NCBI GenBank assembly: GCA_026419785.1
Contig: JAODTK010005831.1
Coordinates: 124,001-188,000, forward strand
Reading direction: 5' to 3'
DNA from: Sclerodactyla briareus
Taxonomy: Eukaryota; Echinodermata; Holothuroidea; Dendrochirotida; Sclerodactylidae
Length of the DNA stretch: 64,000 nt
Numbering within the stretch: position 1 is the stretch's first letter; each line of letters opens with the position of its first letter. A program made the position numbers and the translations under genes. Below are positions 47,840 through 59,825 of this stretch, in pieces. Below the pieces are notes generated by a model, which ran no database searches, had not been told where the DNA came from, and saw only the letters and a program-made list of their open reading frames with translations.

Positions 47840-50800
47840 TAGGGAAAAACAGGATCTCACCCAAAACTTTGGGACATTTAGTAGCTTTATGTCTACTGTC
47901 CCAACCATGATATGACGTCATGCCCGAAAGCGGCAGGGAAAATTCCTAGTAAGCAGTTATCTGGAGGAGACGGCGTTTTAAACATAAGCAGTCTGATAGC
48001 CTCGGCTACGGCAGTCAAAATCGCGTCGGTCGAGGGAGGAGGAAACGGACCGGAGGCTAATTGGTTTAGTAATAAAAAAGAGGTTGATTGTAGTTTTTCA
48101 AGGTCAATTGAGAGTGTTGTTGTATGATTCCACCTCACAAAAGGTATAAGTAGGAGGCAATGAGCGATGAGGCGGAAAGTTCAATAGGTGTTCGGAGATG
48201 ACGGGCAACGGACAAAATCCACCACATTACTTGTTAGTGTATTCGAGGCGAATTCGTCCCTTATGGTCCCCTTGGGGCATGATTCCATCGAAAATTCAGG
48301 CAATATTGGACTACCCTTTGCTCACCTGAGTTTTGAATCATTACTTTTTTACAACGCAATTTTTGGGCGTTCCCTCACTTCCCTCGCCGCATTTTCGATG
48401 CCCCGCCGTGTGCTTCAGAGTGATGAGTGCCACCCAACTTTAACGAGGGTCGCCACCGTGAATAAAATTAAAAAATCACAGATCCCGCCAATCTTATGCA
48501 AACGATAGGATTGAAGGAGACCCTTTTTCATTGATAATCAAGACAACCCGGAGTGTAAGTTCAGATTTATTTTGTTGAGGAACATAATATGTCTGCACAA
48601 AGCACTTCGTTTGTCTGAACACTACCGGTTACATGAGTACCCGCGCGCGCAGCGCGCAAATTTTCGGATATGCAGCAGCAGCATCACTCAACTTGATCAT
48701 TTAGGTAATTATGCATTGTTTAAACACGTTGCTGATGGATTTGTCGGATACAGAGTCAGCGAAAGAGTAGTAATAGGCGGACATGTCGCCCTCCCCAATG
48801 ATCGACGCCCTTGATGGAACCTCAGGTAAGTACGTAATCTCCGCATCACGTTGAAACTGCGTTCACACTCTGACTTGTTACTGGATGGTTGCTCCGATGC
48901 CTCAAGCAGTGCATTCATACACATTGGATACATCTGTGTCTATCCACAGATTGTCAAGCTTCTGACCAATGTATTGGCGCGGGTCACTAGTCGATTGTCC
49001 CATGTTAGAAATACGCACATCTTGACTTCACTTTGACGTAAATAATTTGGACTGGGCCAGGTCATGCCATAGGAATGGGTCAGCTTGACACATTTGGGGT
49101 AATACTCAAACTGCACAGAAACACGAGGAACAAGAAGGAACTGGATTTTCTCTACAACACTGGAGAGGCCTACACGAGAGGAGAACACAAGAAAAACTGT
49201 GTACTCCGCGTGCACGCATCATGATCGATGGCACCCTCCGTCGTTGAATAGTAAAATATAAGGTGTTATATTTAATATGCATTTTCGTTAGGAAAATGAC
49301 AAATTGCACTGGAAAATCGCAGCCCAGCATCCCAAGTAAAAAAAACAAAAAAAAAAAACGGCCGGGCAGGGGGGGGGGGGGTCGTACGCACCCCGAACCC
49401 CTGGCTACGGGCCTGCTTGGTAGTCCTTTGGCTATGTACCCAAGTATTGGTAAGAGAACGGACTTCAGCTTGAGGTTCACTTGAAATTAAATATATGTAT
49501 ACATGCACACTTCAGTGTCAGATGATTCAGAATGAGTCCCGTCCTTCGGTCACCATTACTTACTATGTGCAGAAAATAAGACCATGTGCCTATAATCCCA
49601 ACTTCCCCGATTAGGGGTTTCCAATAGTGACCTACCCATCATGCCCATGCTGGTAATCAGCTATTATAATGCACTATATGCTTACTGTGTATTACAGTCA
49701 TAAGCTCGAGTCACTCCAGTCTGAGAACAAAAATTGACAGAAGTTGATGATGTTTATGACGACAACCAATTCTAACATGGAGGGGGCGCGCGCGCCGGGA
49801 CAATTTTCGGTATGTGCGATAATGCTGATGGCAAGTGAGCGAATTTTACCCGCCCGCCAGCCCGCGGGCATGGAAACACAGATTTACGAAAAATAAAGCC
49901 GTACGAAACGAGGCAACAGGGTTGATTTATCCGGTCATCCGAGAGTCCAGATTTGGTTGCAGAAGTATGAACAAATACAACCTTAATAATGTCGTTCATT
50001 TGATTCGAAAAAAAATCAGGAAAATGGGCTGGCTTTTTTTGGAATCTCCTATCTAGCTGCGGGCTTATTTCAGGTTTTATATAGATGTTTTTTTATATAT
50101 ATATTTTTTGCTATTATGGTTATGTTGCTATTGTAAGGGATCAAAGGCATCGGCAGTCCAGTGACAGATAGTGAGTATGAGTGATGGTAATAAAAAAAAG
50201 ATATGAAGAGCATGTGCCATAATGGAAAATTTGCTGGTTGTAATTAAGGTGCTCAGCGAAGAACCACAAGGAACAGCTTGGGATCGCACCGTTCTCTTCT
50301 ATTTGGTAATGATTGTCATTGACTCATGCATAAGCCTACTGTTTTAAACAATCCACAAGTTTTGAGACGATTACAGATGACTGTTTAATTCATCGTTCAT
50401 GATTACATCCAAAAGATGCGAAAGACTCATACAAAAGATTTGGATAATATCGCGACATGGGCCCAACTTGGGGTATGAGCCTCGAGCTTTTAATACAGGC
50501 AAAGGTAAAACCCTTCGAGACTCAGCCCATGCCCAGGCGTGCCCGGGCGAACTTCCTATACTAGGAACATATCAAAAGGTGTGAGATCATATACGTGTCT
50601 CCACTTCTTTCTATGCCAAACGTACCGTATATGGGTGTACGTTGTGTGAGTGTGTGCATGTGTGTGCGGTGTGGACATGGCGTGTGTATGTTGTTTTCCG
50701 CCAGAACTAGAAAAATATCCACTCATATCCCCGGACATTCGGTTTTGGTGGTGTAGCCCCCGCCGTCTCTGCCGTCGGAAACATTAGGCCCCAGCGCAAT
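47840..50800. other. No recognisable gene; minor motifs
   Basis: Short ORFs on both strands, none with a recognised domain. Motifs seen are 'cgcgcgcgcagcgcgcaaat' near 48,643, poly-A and G12-13 near 49,340-49,380 followed by 'ctggctacgggcctgc' (inverted repeat end), 'gcgcgcgcgccgg' near 49,787, and a TG/CATG-rich stretch at 50,640-50,700. Confidence 0.45.
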
Positions 50801-50809
50801 AACTCTTAA

Positions 50810-51270
50810 CCGCTTTATCCGATTGATATGAACTTTGTACACTTGTCCGCCCTAAGGGAATCTCGGATGAGTTCGAAAGTGGGCATCACTGCATGTCTGT
50901 TGCCCTCTATTTTGCAGGTTTTTACAGGCAATACTGAATGTAATCGGATGTACATGAAACTTGGTGTGTGGGGACAAAGTGGTGCCAAAAAGCATGACGG
51001 TGATTTCACGGTGCACGCCGGAGACAATTTGTGTTTTTTCGCGAACATACAAGTTATCCGATTCACATGGAACGTAGTGGGTGGGGACAAAAGTTGTCCC
51101 GAAGACATGGCGTTGATTTCAAGGTCACCAGAGGTCGAATTTGTGTTGTTGTTTTTTCACAATTGTTCTTACTTTGTCAGATTTGAACAAAACTCGGTGG
51201 ATGTGGACTGTTGTTAGAAACAACATGAAGGTCATTTCAAGGTCACTGGAGGTCAGATGGACATAATTTA
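50810..51270 (+). repeat. GGTCA-rich tandem repeat, second locus
   Basis: About three diverged units contain 'gatatgaactttgtacactt', 'gtgggtggggacaaa', 'ttgatttcaaggtcaccaga' and 'aaggtcatttcaaggtcact'. It is the same family as 36,885-37,290. The ORFs 50,828-51,217 (plus) and 50,815-51,108 (minus) are repeat translations. Confidence 0.75.
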
Positions 51271-51274
51271 TTCC

Positions 51275-52615
51275 ACAAACTAAGCTGTTTCCGCGGGGAT
51301 ATACACGTCGGCCATTTACCGCCTGCACATGTCTAGTTTATGAATGCTGCTCTACCTTCCTTTATCTGCTCTTCACAGACCCCATTACCATAATTTAATG
51401 AATAAGCATTTAGATGTTCCGATTATGCAGTCATGTCTCTGTTAACAAAATAACTGCGAGGAAAGTGAAAATCAACTTGAAACCTTTTGTGACTTGAATC
51501 TATTTCTCTGCTCCGACCATGACACTCAGACGTTCACATACCGTAGTATAATCATCCAAGATGACCTGGGATGGAATTTACGAACCAACCACGCTGTTAT
51601 ACCAAGGCAACAAGAGTCTTTACATTTGCAGGGAAAGGATGTTACATTTTGCTCTACCTACACACGTATAGAGCAGAAATTGTACCTTATGCATGGATAG
51701 ACACCATCTGACCAGTGTTGTATGTGAGGTGTTTAGGAATTGATGTCAAAGGTCATTGTATGGGTTAATTGAGTATTGTGCTAAAAAAAATACTACCTTT
51801 TTACTCGGTACATAACAACAACTTAACCATGCTTCTAACCATGGAAAAGTTGTGACAGATTTGTGGTAATTCACCATGGTATACCGTGATGTCTTGGCAC
51901 TACGACATAGCTTACTTAGCCAATTGCCATACTTTTAATCGTGGTATAATTTTTACCACACCTCTACGCAGTTTTACCTCCAATTTACTACACAGTGACA
52001 ACTTGCTCAATTTGCATTAAGAGACAACATGCAGAGGAATCATGACATCAAATAGGCTCAGTTGTGGCCAGGGACGTCGCGAGCGGGGAGGGGGGGGGGG
52101 GGGCTCACCCCACCAAGAATGGTCAGAGCGACCTTGCAGTTGAAATTTTGAATATCCAGTTGGAATTTCTGACAGATCGTCAGATTGTATATTGTAGACT
52201 GAGGTCCAGGCCCAGTCAACTTTGTTAATTTTCCAACTCAACCAAAAGAATTATTTCTTATTCAGGGAAAAAAACGGTGAATTGTGAATACAATTACAAC
52301 AAAGAATTGTGATTTTTTTTCTTTATCAATATCCAGATAAGTGCAAAAATTTTTACGCGCTTCGCGCGCAATAACAATAACTCTTCCTTCAATTAACACG
52401 CATATTTCCAAACTACTGCAGTGGATTGACCTGTCGTAGGATGACAATCAATTTGTGTCAATTAGGGTAGGGATGAGATTCGTGTACAGCCAATAGCTGT
52501 AAAAATCTGCGAAATGACCCCAAGCATTCTTTACATTTTGTAGGCTAGTGCAATTTTGTAATTCTGCATGCATAAAACATACAAATAGCGTCCTGGGTAG
52601 TCAGCTGACGGGTGG
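51275..52615. other. No recognisable gene
   Basis: Contains a repeat end 'cagggacgtcgcgagcgggg' near 52,072 with G14 at 52,090-52,103, and 'acgcgcttcgcgcgcaat' near 52,357. ORFs are short and unrecognised. Confidence 0.45.
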
Positions 52616-52619
52616 ACAT

Positions 52620-52895
52620 ACGAGATCCTGTTTTCCAGATGTGTCGGTGGACCCCCCTCCCCCCGGCCCTCCCCCCCCCCCCAAAAAAAAAATGCGCGCT
52701 TAGCGTGCGCTGGTAAACACTAGTAAGGAGCACAAACTGTTCGGGGCAGCGATTAGACCAAGGTCTGACGAAATGTTCCATTTTCCCACCGATTACAAAA
52801 AGGCTTTTGATCACAAAATGCCCAGGTTTGAGCTTGGTATATGCAGCCCAAAACGCCTGAGAGAGTTCATTTCCGGCCATCTGGGGGCTTGCGCA
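52620..52895 (-). repeat. Dispersed repeat copy, inverted
   Basis: The minus strand reads 'agatggccggaaatgaactc', 'tcaggcgttttgggctgcat', 'ttttgatcacaaaa', 'atcggtgggaaaatgg', with a C/G run at the other end (52,650-52,682 on the plus strand). It is the same family as 47,540-47,835. Confidence 0.7.
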
Positions 52896-53039
52896 CCCAA
52901 AAAATTTCTTGTTCGGCCGCTTGTCAGGTAAGAATTACACCCATCTCAGTAAAAAAGCCCAAAACTACTGACCATGGAGCTAGGTGAAATTTTGCAGAAA
53001 AAATCACAAGATCTCGAGTAGCAGTCGCATCTAGTATGT

Positions 53040-53440
53040 GAAAATGCAAAATTATTTATGGAACGAAAAGTGAATGTTTTAGGAGTTTGGGAATATATTG
53101 CATTAAGTTTGCATCTAAGGCCACCTGAAAGGCACAAATTCTCTAGAGTGGGAGGAGGGGGGCATCGGCGGTCCCTCTGAAAAGTGAGATTTAAATTTAC
53201 TAAATCTTAATTGCTGCCCTTGATTCGATTTGGCAGATGAAAAAACCAAATCGCAAAGTGAAAATGCAAAACTATCTGGAATGGAGTGAGTGTTTGGAGT
53301 GCTATATTGCACCAAATTGCATCTACGGTCACCGGGAAATTTTGCGAAGGGGACACCCCCTCCCCTTAGACCCCTCCCCCAGATCCCCTTATCAAACTTC
53401 AGCACTCTGCTCAAAATTACGTTCTTACGCCACTGATTGT
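53040..53440 (+). repeat. Two diverged direct copies, ~220 bp apart, ending at CAGTGGCG-type terminus
   Basis: 'aaaatgcaaaattatttatg ... tttgcatctaaggccacctg' (53,040-53,128) recurs as 'aaaatgcaaaactatctgga ... ttgcatctacggtcaccggg' (53,260-53,338). The right edge 'cttacgccactg' (53,424-53,435) is the inverted form of the CAGTGGCGTAAG repeat end. The 113-codon minus ORF is within this repeat. Confidence 0.65.
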
Positions 53441-54128
53441 TACTGAGATTCGGCACTGCTGTCAGTGCTGTGTTCCAGTCGTAAGCTTGTGACGCCCACT
53501 ACCCTCCCAAATTCCAAATACCGAGAGTACTTAGGCCAGTCTGAATGCACTATAAATAGCACAGTTAGCAGTTGGTATAGAGAGTACAGCTATATGCGTT
53601 GTGTTACTTGTGTACTTACTCGAGCTTTGATGAAGTCCGAGTCGCCATCTTACGTGCATTAGGTGGATAGAGGTGTCCCACAGTCCATCTCCGAAAACAG
53701 TTATCAGATGAGATGGAGCCTTCAACGGACTCACTTCACTGAACTCCATAGCTGTGAACTCTCGGTCTCAATTGATCCATTTTCACAAAGTTCACAAACC
53801 ACTTAAAATAAAACATGGAGCCCCAAGATGACAAAAAAGAGAACGCCAAAAAGGCACCTTCATTATAGGGGGTGGGGTGAGTTGGAAAAAATGAATCTAG
53901 CCAGTTGGAATTTTTAATTTTCACCCCCAACCAAAGGACCCTAGCTACGTCCTGGTTGTGGCGGCTAGGTAGGTTTAAGGGCCGTTTTTAATTTCTACTG
54001 TGGTTCGGAGTTAAGGACTGGGTCAAGTCAAGATTTCGATGCTTCAATTTTTTCATCTCGAGATTTCGATGTTTTGAATCTTTCTTTTTTTCGTCTCGAG
54101 ATTTTGAAGTTTCGATTTTCTTGAAGTT

Positions 54129-54850
54129 AAAAAGTGTTATTTTCAATAGGGAGTGTTCACCTTGGGCGATGAAAATGTCTACGATAATTTTATCGGACGT
54201 GTCGGCGCTCAACGTAATGGCGAAAGTGCCCCATTTGAAGAATCAACAACACTACTCTTTTTTTTCAATCGTGGAGCATTGTGTGTCCCTCCTATGAGCT
54301 GACCTAATATTTCAACGAGCAGGGAATTGCAGCTTGGGGCACCAATTCACACAGAGAGGCGGTCGGTACTTCCGCCCGATTCCTGTTCGACCGTCCGACA
54401 TTCATTACCATACATCAATGTGCCAAAAGCATGCTGTGAAAAGTTATGCATGGATATACTGCTCCCCCTACCTGCTAACCCTGCTACTATATCCTCACGA
54501 ACCTACCAGCCATTATTGTTTGGGGCAGTTGGCTCGATATAATTTTACCTCCAGACCTTATCGCAATCTACCCTCGTGTCCCGGCTTTCCATTCCTTTTT
54601 CACCTCTTATAAGCTCATTGGCTCCTCTGGATCTGGTGGAGGCCAAAGCACCACGCCCCTCCCTTTACCGTCACTGGTAGCGCTATAGGCCTATTATGAG
54701 AACGACATTCCGAATTCTCGACGTCCGATAAATTTATCGTTATCGTAACCGTATCGCGCAGGTGTGAACACTCCTACTGAAAATAACACTTTCTAACTCG
54801 ACGTCCGATTAATTTATCGTATGTATCGCCCAAGTGTGAACAGCCCTTTA
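54129..54850. mobile_element. MITE-like element with ~72-bp inverted repeats
   Basis: The left arm 54,129-54,200 ('aaaagtgttattttcaatag', 'gtgttcaccttgggcgat', 'ttttatcggacgt') is the reverse complement of 54,721-54,793. A further copy of the end ('acgtccgattaatttatcgt', 'caagtgtgaacagcc') follows in tandem at 54,801-54,850. The enclosed ~520 bp has a 92-codon ORF (54,334-54,612) with no recognised domain. Confidence 0.7.
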
Positions 54851-55159
54851 CAGTACCACCGGAACATGTTCGAATTGGCAACTAGGAACAAGAGTGCCAA
54901 TGGCACAGTCGCTCACCCTGCCAATATATCAGTACTGAAAGTATGCTATTACAATTAAATGTGTGTTTTTGGTTGGTCATTCCAATGTGCATCAGAACTG
55001 ATTTTGTATTGACATGTCATACTCCCTTGAATTATAATAGTTTAAAAAATTCTAATAGACTGTTCTTTGGTGTGGGACACACCTTTGTAATTTGTTATAT
55101 TTATGTAAGAACCACACCTGGTGAATAATGGACGGATCCGTTTGCACTTTGCAAGACCT

Positions 55160-55800
55160 TTCCGGCCAAAATGACCCTAGATGACCTTTCACCTCAAATT
55201 CCTAAGAACCCCATATGTACCATTGGTCACTGATAATACTGACCAAGTTTCATGAACAACCGATTTGAAATGTAGAAGCATTTTGCGTTTTTTGCAAAAT
55301 GGCCCAAATTGACCCCCAGAGACCTTTGATATCAAATTCCTGAACACCCTGTATGTACCATTGGTCACTGATAATACTGACCAAGTTTCATGAACAACCG
55401 ATTTGAAATGTAGAAGCATTTTGCGTTTTTTGCAAAATGGCCCAAATTGACCCCCAGAGACCTTTGATATCAAATTCCTGAACATCCCATATGTCACTGA
55501 TAATACTGACCAAGTTTCATGAACAACCGATTTGAAATGTAGAAGCATTTTGCGTTTTTTGCAAAATGGCCCAAATTGACCCCCAGAGACCTTTGATTGA
55601 TATCAAATTCCTGAACACCCTGTATGTACCATTGGTCAATGCTATTAATGACCAACTATCATGATCATCCAATTCAATCTGTGGGAGGAGAAGCGTTTCG
55701 ACTGTTTGACCCCCAAAAATGGCAAAATGACCCCTGGATGACCTTTGACCTCAAATTCCTGAACAACCCAGATGCCCCTTCACTCAGGGATCATTGTGAC
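55160..55800 (+). repeat. ~138-bp tandem repeat, three near-identical copies plus diverged ones
   Basis: 'gacccccagagacctttgat' recurs at 55,311, 55,449 and 55,578. Units include 'accattggtcactgataata', 'ctgaccaagtttcatgaaca', 'gaaatgtagaagcattttgc' and 'tttttgcaaaatggcccaaa'. The middle copies are almost identical, so this expansion is recent. A perfect DR1 (TGACCTTTGACCT) is at 55,739-55,751. The 119-codon minus ORF is a repeat translation. Confidence 0.9.
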
Positions 55801-55859
55801 CAAGTTTCATCATGATCGACCACTCACTACAGGAGCAGCAATTTGAATCAATTGCAGAG

Positions 55860-55940
55860 GTGACAGCGATGGCGGACGGACAGACAGATAAATAGATAGA
55901 TAGAGTGACATGCAGATTCCAGTAGCTCAACCAGCTTAGC
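55860..55940 (+). repeat. Repeat tail with GACGGACAGACAGATA and short GATA run
   Basis: 'ggcggacggacagacagata' (55,872-55,891), then (ATAG)n to about 55,904, ends the TGACC repeat unit. Such tails are usual at ends of dispersed repeats of this kind. Confidence 0.6.
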
Positions 55941-55959
55941 TGGTAAAAAGAGCTAACAA

Positions 55960-58900
55960 TTGGCCCTAGGCCAAATGTGGCCCATGTGCTGTCATCATGT
56001 AGCAATTCCTGCCATTATTTGGGAAGCTTTATTAAAAAAAAAATGTCTGAACTATATGTCTGGCTATATTCTCATTTTTTTTTTCATTGTTTTTCCTCTA
56101 TATAAATACATACATATATTTCTCATTTTCTGGAGCATAAAGTTTGGTAAGAGTGGTAAAAGAAGGATAGTTAGGTAGATAAAACAGCATGAGCATATGG
56201 TGAAGGCACATAAGTATATTCACCTATCTTGCTAGCTTTTGTACATAATTCCCATACATTAGGCTAAGAATTAGCTAACAAACTTAACACCATCATACTC
56301 TGATAGAACACCAACCTCGAAACTTTGTAGTAAGGTTTTAATGTGATAATGATACAGAGAGTAAACTGAGCAATAACATCACTCGACCTTGTAAGGGATA
56401 GGGGTGCTGTTCATGGCTACCACGCTAGCAAGAAAAGTAGTCTACTCTTTGGAATTTCATTTTTAAATTTAAATTATTCACTAAACTTCAATTACCCCCT
56501 ACCCATGATGGGGATTATTGCCCCCCAAGGTATTATTAGGGTTAATGTCATAAATATCTGTTATAAAGTATCTCCAAGTCAAGATAGAAACAAATTCTCC
56601 CTTTTCCACCTTTTTTATTAACGAATATGAGATATAACAATTTGCTATGTATGCTAGTGTCATGCTCTTTGTTGGTATACATGGCCACAGAGATTTTTTT
56701 ACATACAATAGCCATGATTACAATAAGACATGGCAGACAAATCCACTCCGCCAACTCAGCTCACCCATATTGCAACATTGCACCCTAATTTACCACAATC
56801 TAGCAACCATGGCAAAATATGAAGAACATGAACTGGCCACCCCATCCTCCTTCTGACTCGTTAGTCCTGAAACTAGAGCAATTCTAAATGTGCTGAAGTT
56901 GTTGAATGATCACAACATGACAGAGGCAGCCATGTCTTCTACTGTCGCGCTACACGGAAGGCCCTTTGAGCACCTCACATGTACTTGGGTAGCTTTTGTA
57001 ATTAACCTCTCATAATATGACATTAACTATGATGAAGGGTGTTACATTTGAGAAAAAAAAATTGACTCGACTCATACTAAACAGGATGCATAGTGTACTC
57101 GCCTGAACTATGCTGGAAGACCAGCACGAATTTCCAACTGACATGATAATACTAATTATTTATGTTCAGATTTGTCTTTTTTTTTAACATCTCCTGGTTC
57201 ATTAGCAGTGTCCGCGAATAATAAAGAGCTTTATATTTCATGGGAATTCCTCACATTGTAAACTACACTGTACACTGCTGTCAAGCATTATCAGGGCTTA
57301 AAGGACCGACTGCAGGATGAATTATATAAAGAGGTAATATATCAGCTGGGAAAACTGAACTGAAATTCACACATCTTTGTAGTGGGTTGGTGGTAAGTGT
57401 TGATGGTCACTTTGGTGGGAGAAAGACAACAGAACTTCTGCTAAATGTTGACTTACTCAACAAAATGAAACTATGAAATACATGACATAATTCCCGGGTT
57501 GTCCAAGTGTGACGTCATGCATTATTGCACAATTGGGATTCTCCCCAATCTCTCTGCATAATGGACCACACTCCAATGACTCCACATAGGAACATTGTAT
57601 TGAAATGGGATTTGGACCTATGATACAAGTTTTCCATTCTCCACGATATTACCTCTGTTGTATCCAAGCCTGCAGTTGTCCTCTAACGTCTCTACGATGC
57701 ACCAATCTGCTGGTCACATGATTCAGCCGTCAATGATTTTGCCCGTTTGCATTTGGGCATGTATCATTTTTGTACAAGGGCTTCTCCCATTTCACAGTTT
57801 AGTCTCAACAACATTAGCAAGTGACACCCTACGCTTTGGCAAATTCATGTTGTGCAGAGTACGCAAAAAAATAGAAGGCTTCTGTCAGAGAGAATATTGT
57901 GCGCATGCCATATGCATTATGCATTAATGTATACTCATACTCTGGGCTTAATGCGTTTTCATCCGTGGACTTCCCGCATTTCACAGTTTAGTCTCAACAA
58001 CATTAGCGAGTGACACAGTAAGCTTTGGCAAATTCATGTTGCAGAGAGTATGCAAAAAAATGGGAAATGATCCTGTCAGAGAGATCTCATAGCGTGACAG
58101 TGCCTGAGGCTGTCACATGTGCATTTGGATGAACAGGATGTTCCGATGTGAGGCACAGATTAGAACTCTTTTTTTATCGTCTATGCATATATAGCTCATA
58201 TGCAATGGCAGTGGACTATCAATTACTCAATCTACGATCACACTCTCAACAATGACAGAGGTGCACCACTCAAGGCAGCACCCTATGATAAGGCATTCCC
58301 CCCCCCCCTTGTGGGAAATATTGAAGTTTACAGCTTTATACATAGAAAGGGAGAGGAGCTGTGCCCGAAGAGGGAGGTTTATTTCCCTAGCTCAAAGAAT
58401 CCTTGCTATGCCACACACAAACTGAACATCACTCCTGTATTCAAGGGGGTTCTGAGGACAGGGCCAGGCAGAAATTTCAGTTTTTAGTCAATTATAAACA
58501 AATGATGACTTTCAGGAGGAAAAGGTGGGCGGGTAGTTGGACGGCCCCTACTGCTGAAAGACATAACGTGCATGTCTCATCACGGCAACCTTCATAGAGT
58601 TGATGCACAGCGTCTGATTTCCCAACAAAAGTATTCATTATGATGCGAAGTTATCCCTATGAAGGTATAATGTTCAATGAAGACAAGCACTAAAGCGCAT
58701 TCCATAAAACACAAGCAAATATTATTATACAGCAAAAGAAACTAAAGAAGGACATTAGGTGAAGTTTTCAGTCATAGTCACTTCTTACAAAGAGTGCACT
58801 AAACTCAACATAGTTTTTTTAGTAGCAGTAATCTAACTGATTTCACTACCATTCATCGTAATTGTTACAGATTTGTTCAATTTGCCAGTCTACATCTCCC

Positions 58901-59100
58901 TCGACAGTACTCAAATTCGCACATTTCAATGAGAAGGCAGCACTACTTAGTGATTCCTTGCCATATTGGTTGTCACTAATCATCAGACAACAACAGATTT
59001 ATTCCTTAGAAGTGAAACCCCTGATTCTTGCCAAAAGTTTTGCGATTTGTACTCTACAGAATAAATTTCAACTGGATCCAACCAAGCTGATTTTCTTTAG
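55960..59100. other. No recognised gene; one internal duplication
   Basis: Plus-strand ORFs (56,647-56,856; 57,658-57,927; 58,200-58,487) hint at an old coding region, because peptide-like stretches continue across frameshifts from about 56,790 to 57,400. I cannot name a family. The duplication at 57,780-58,085 is listed separately. Confidence 0.35.
57780..58085 (+). repeat. ~118-bp direct duplication, ~188-bp period
   Basis: 'catttcacagtttagtctca', 'acaacattagcaagtgacac' and 'ctttggcaaattcatgttg' occur at 57,788-57,870 and again at 57,974-58,060. Confidence 0.85.
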
Positions 59101-59104
59101 ATAC

Positions 59105-59520
59105 TAGATTTTTTAACTTTGACCTCAGGTGATCTTTGACCTGAGCTCAAAACAAAGGGTCTATTAATGTTCAACCTCCATACAAAGGCAGGTGAGCCCT
59201 CTACATCTATCCATTTAACAGTTTTCATGTTCACAAAGATTTCTGACTGTTCTCGTTTGTCCATGAATGGATGACCTTTGACCCAACCTCAAAACAATAG
59301 GATCGATGTGCTCATTACAGGGAACCCACATACCCAGCATGAGTTTGCTCCATCCGGTACCAAATATGATCCCCAGTTTACACCTGGAACAATACGGCAT
59401 ACTAAATTCCAGCTAGATTGGACCACACATTCCAGACTTATTGTGTTCACACTTTCACCTCTGTTGACCTTTGACATGGCCCCCAGGGATCATGTACTCA
59501 TTATGGGGGATCAACCACCC
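59105..59520 (+). repeat. TGACC-type dispersed repeat
   Basis: Contains TGATCTTTGACCT near 59,131, TGACCTTTGACCC at 59,272-59,284 and TGACCTTTGACAT near 59,465, with 'aacccacatacccagcatga' and 'ccacacattccagacttatt' between. The last two phrases recur near 62,115 and 62,285, so this is one repeat family. Confidence 0.7.
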
Positions 59521-59817
59521 AAGTATGAGCTTCATCTATCTAGGTCGGGTCAAGTTATCGTGTTATCAAGCCAGGCGTTACACACATGCTCATACACACA
59601 CACTGTCTTGACTGATAGATCCACAATCAAGGGTAAAACAAAACGAAACAATAGGGATCACCATCACTTAAACATATGCCTGTCAGCATGATCGCACCAA
59701 TTCTTTTTGTCTCTTGCAAGGATTCAATAATAACTTCAGGTACTCATCCAACTGCAAAGATTGACCCAAATCTGTGGCTTGGAGTAGAATTGTTAACTTT
59801 CTCATCAAATTATCCTG

Positions 59818-59825
59818 GTAGTGAT
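59818..59825 (+). repeat. Left target-site duplication of hAT element
   Basis: GTAGTGAT, identical to 60,915-60,922. Confidence 0.85.

Noticed and set aside
55189-55548. 119-codon minus-strand ORF with internal peptide repeats
   Set aside because: It is the translation of the ~138-bp tandem repeat, not a protein with repeats.
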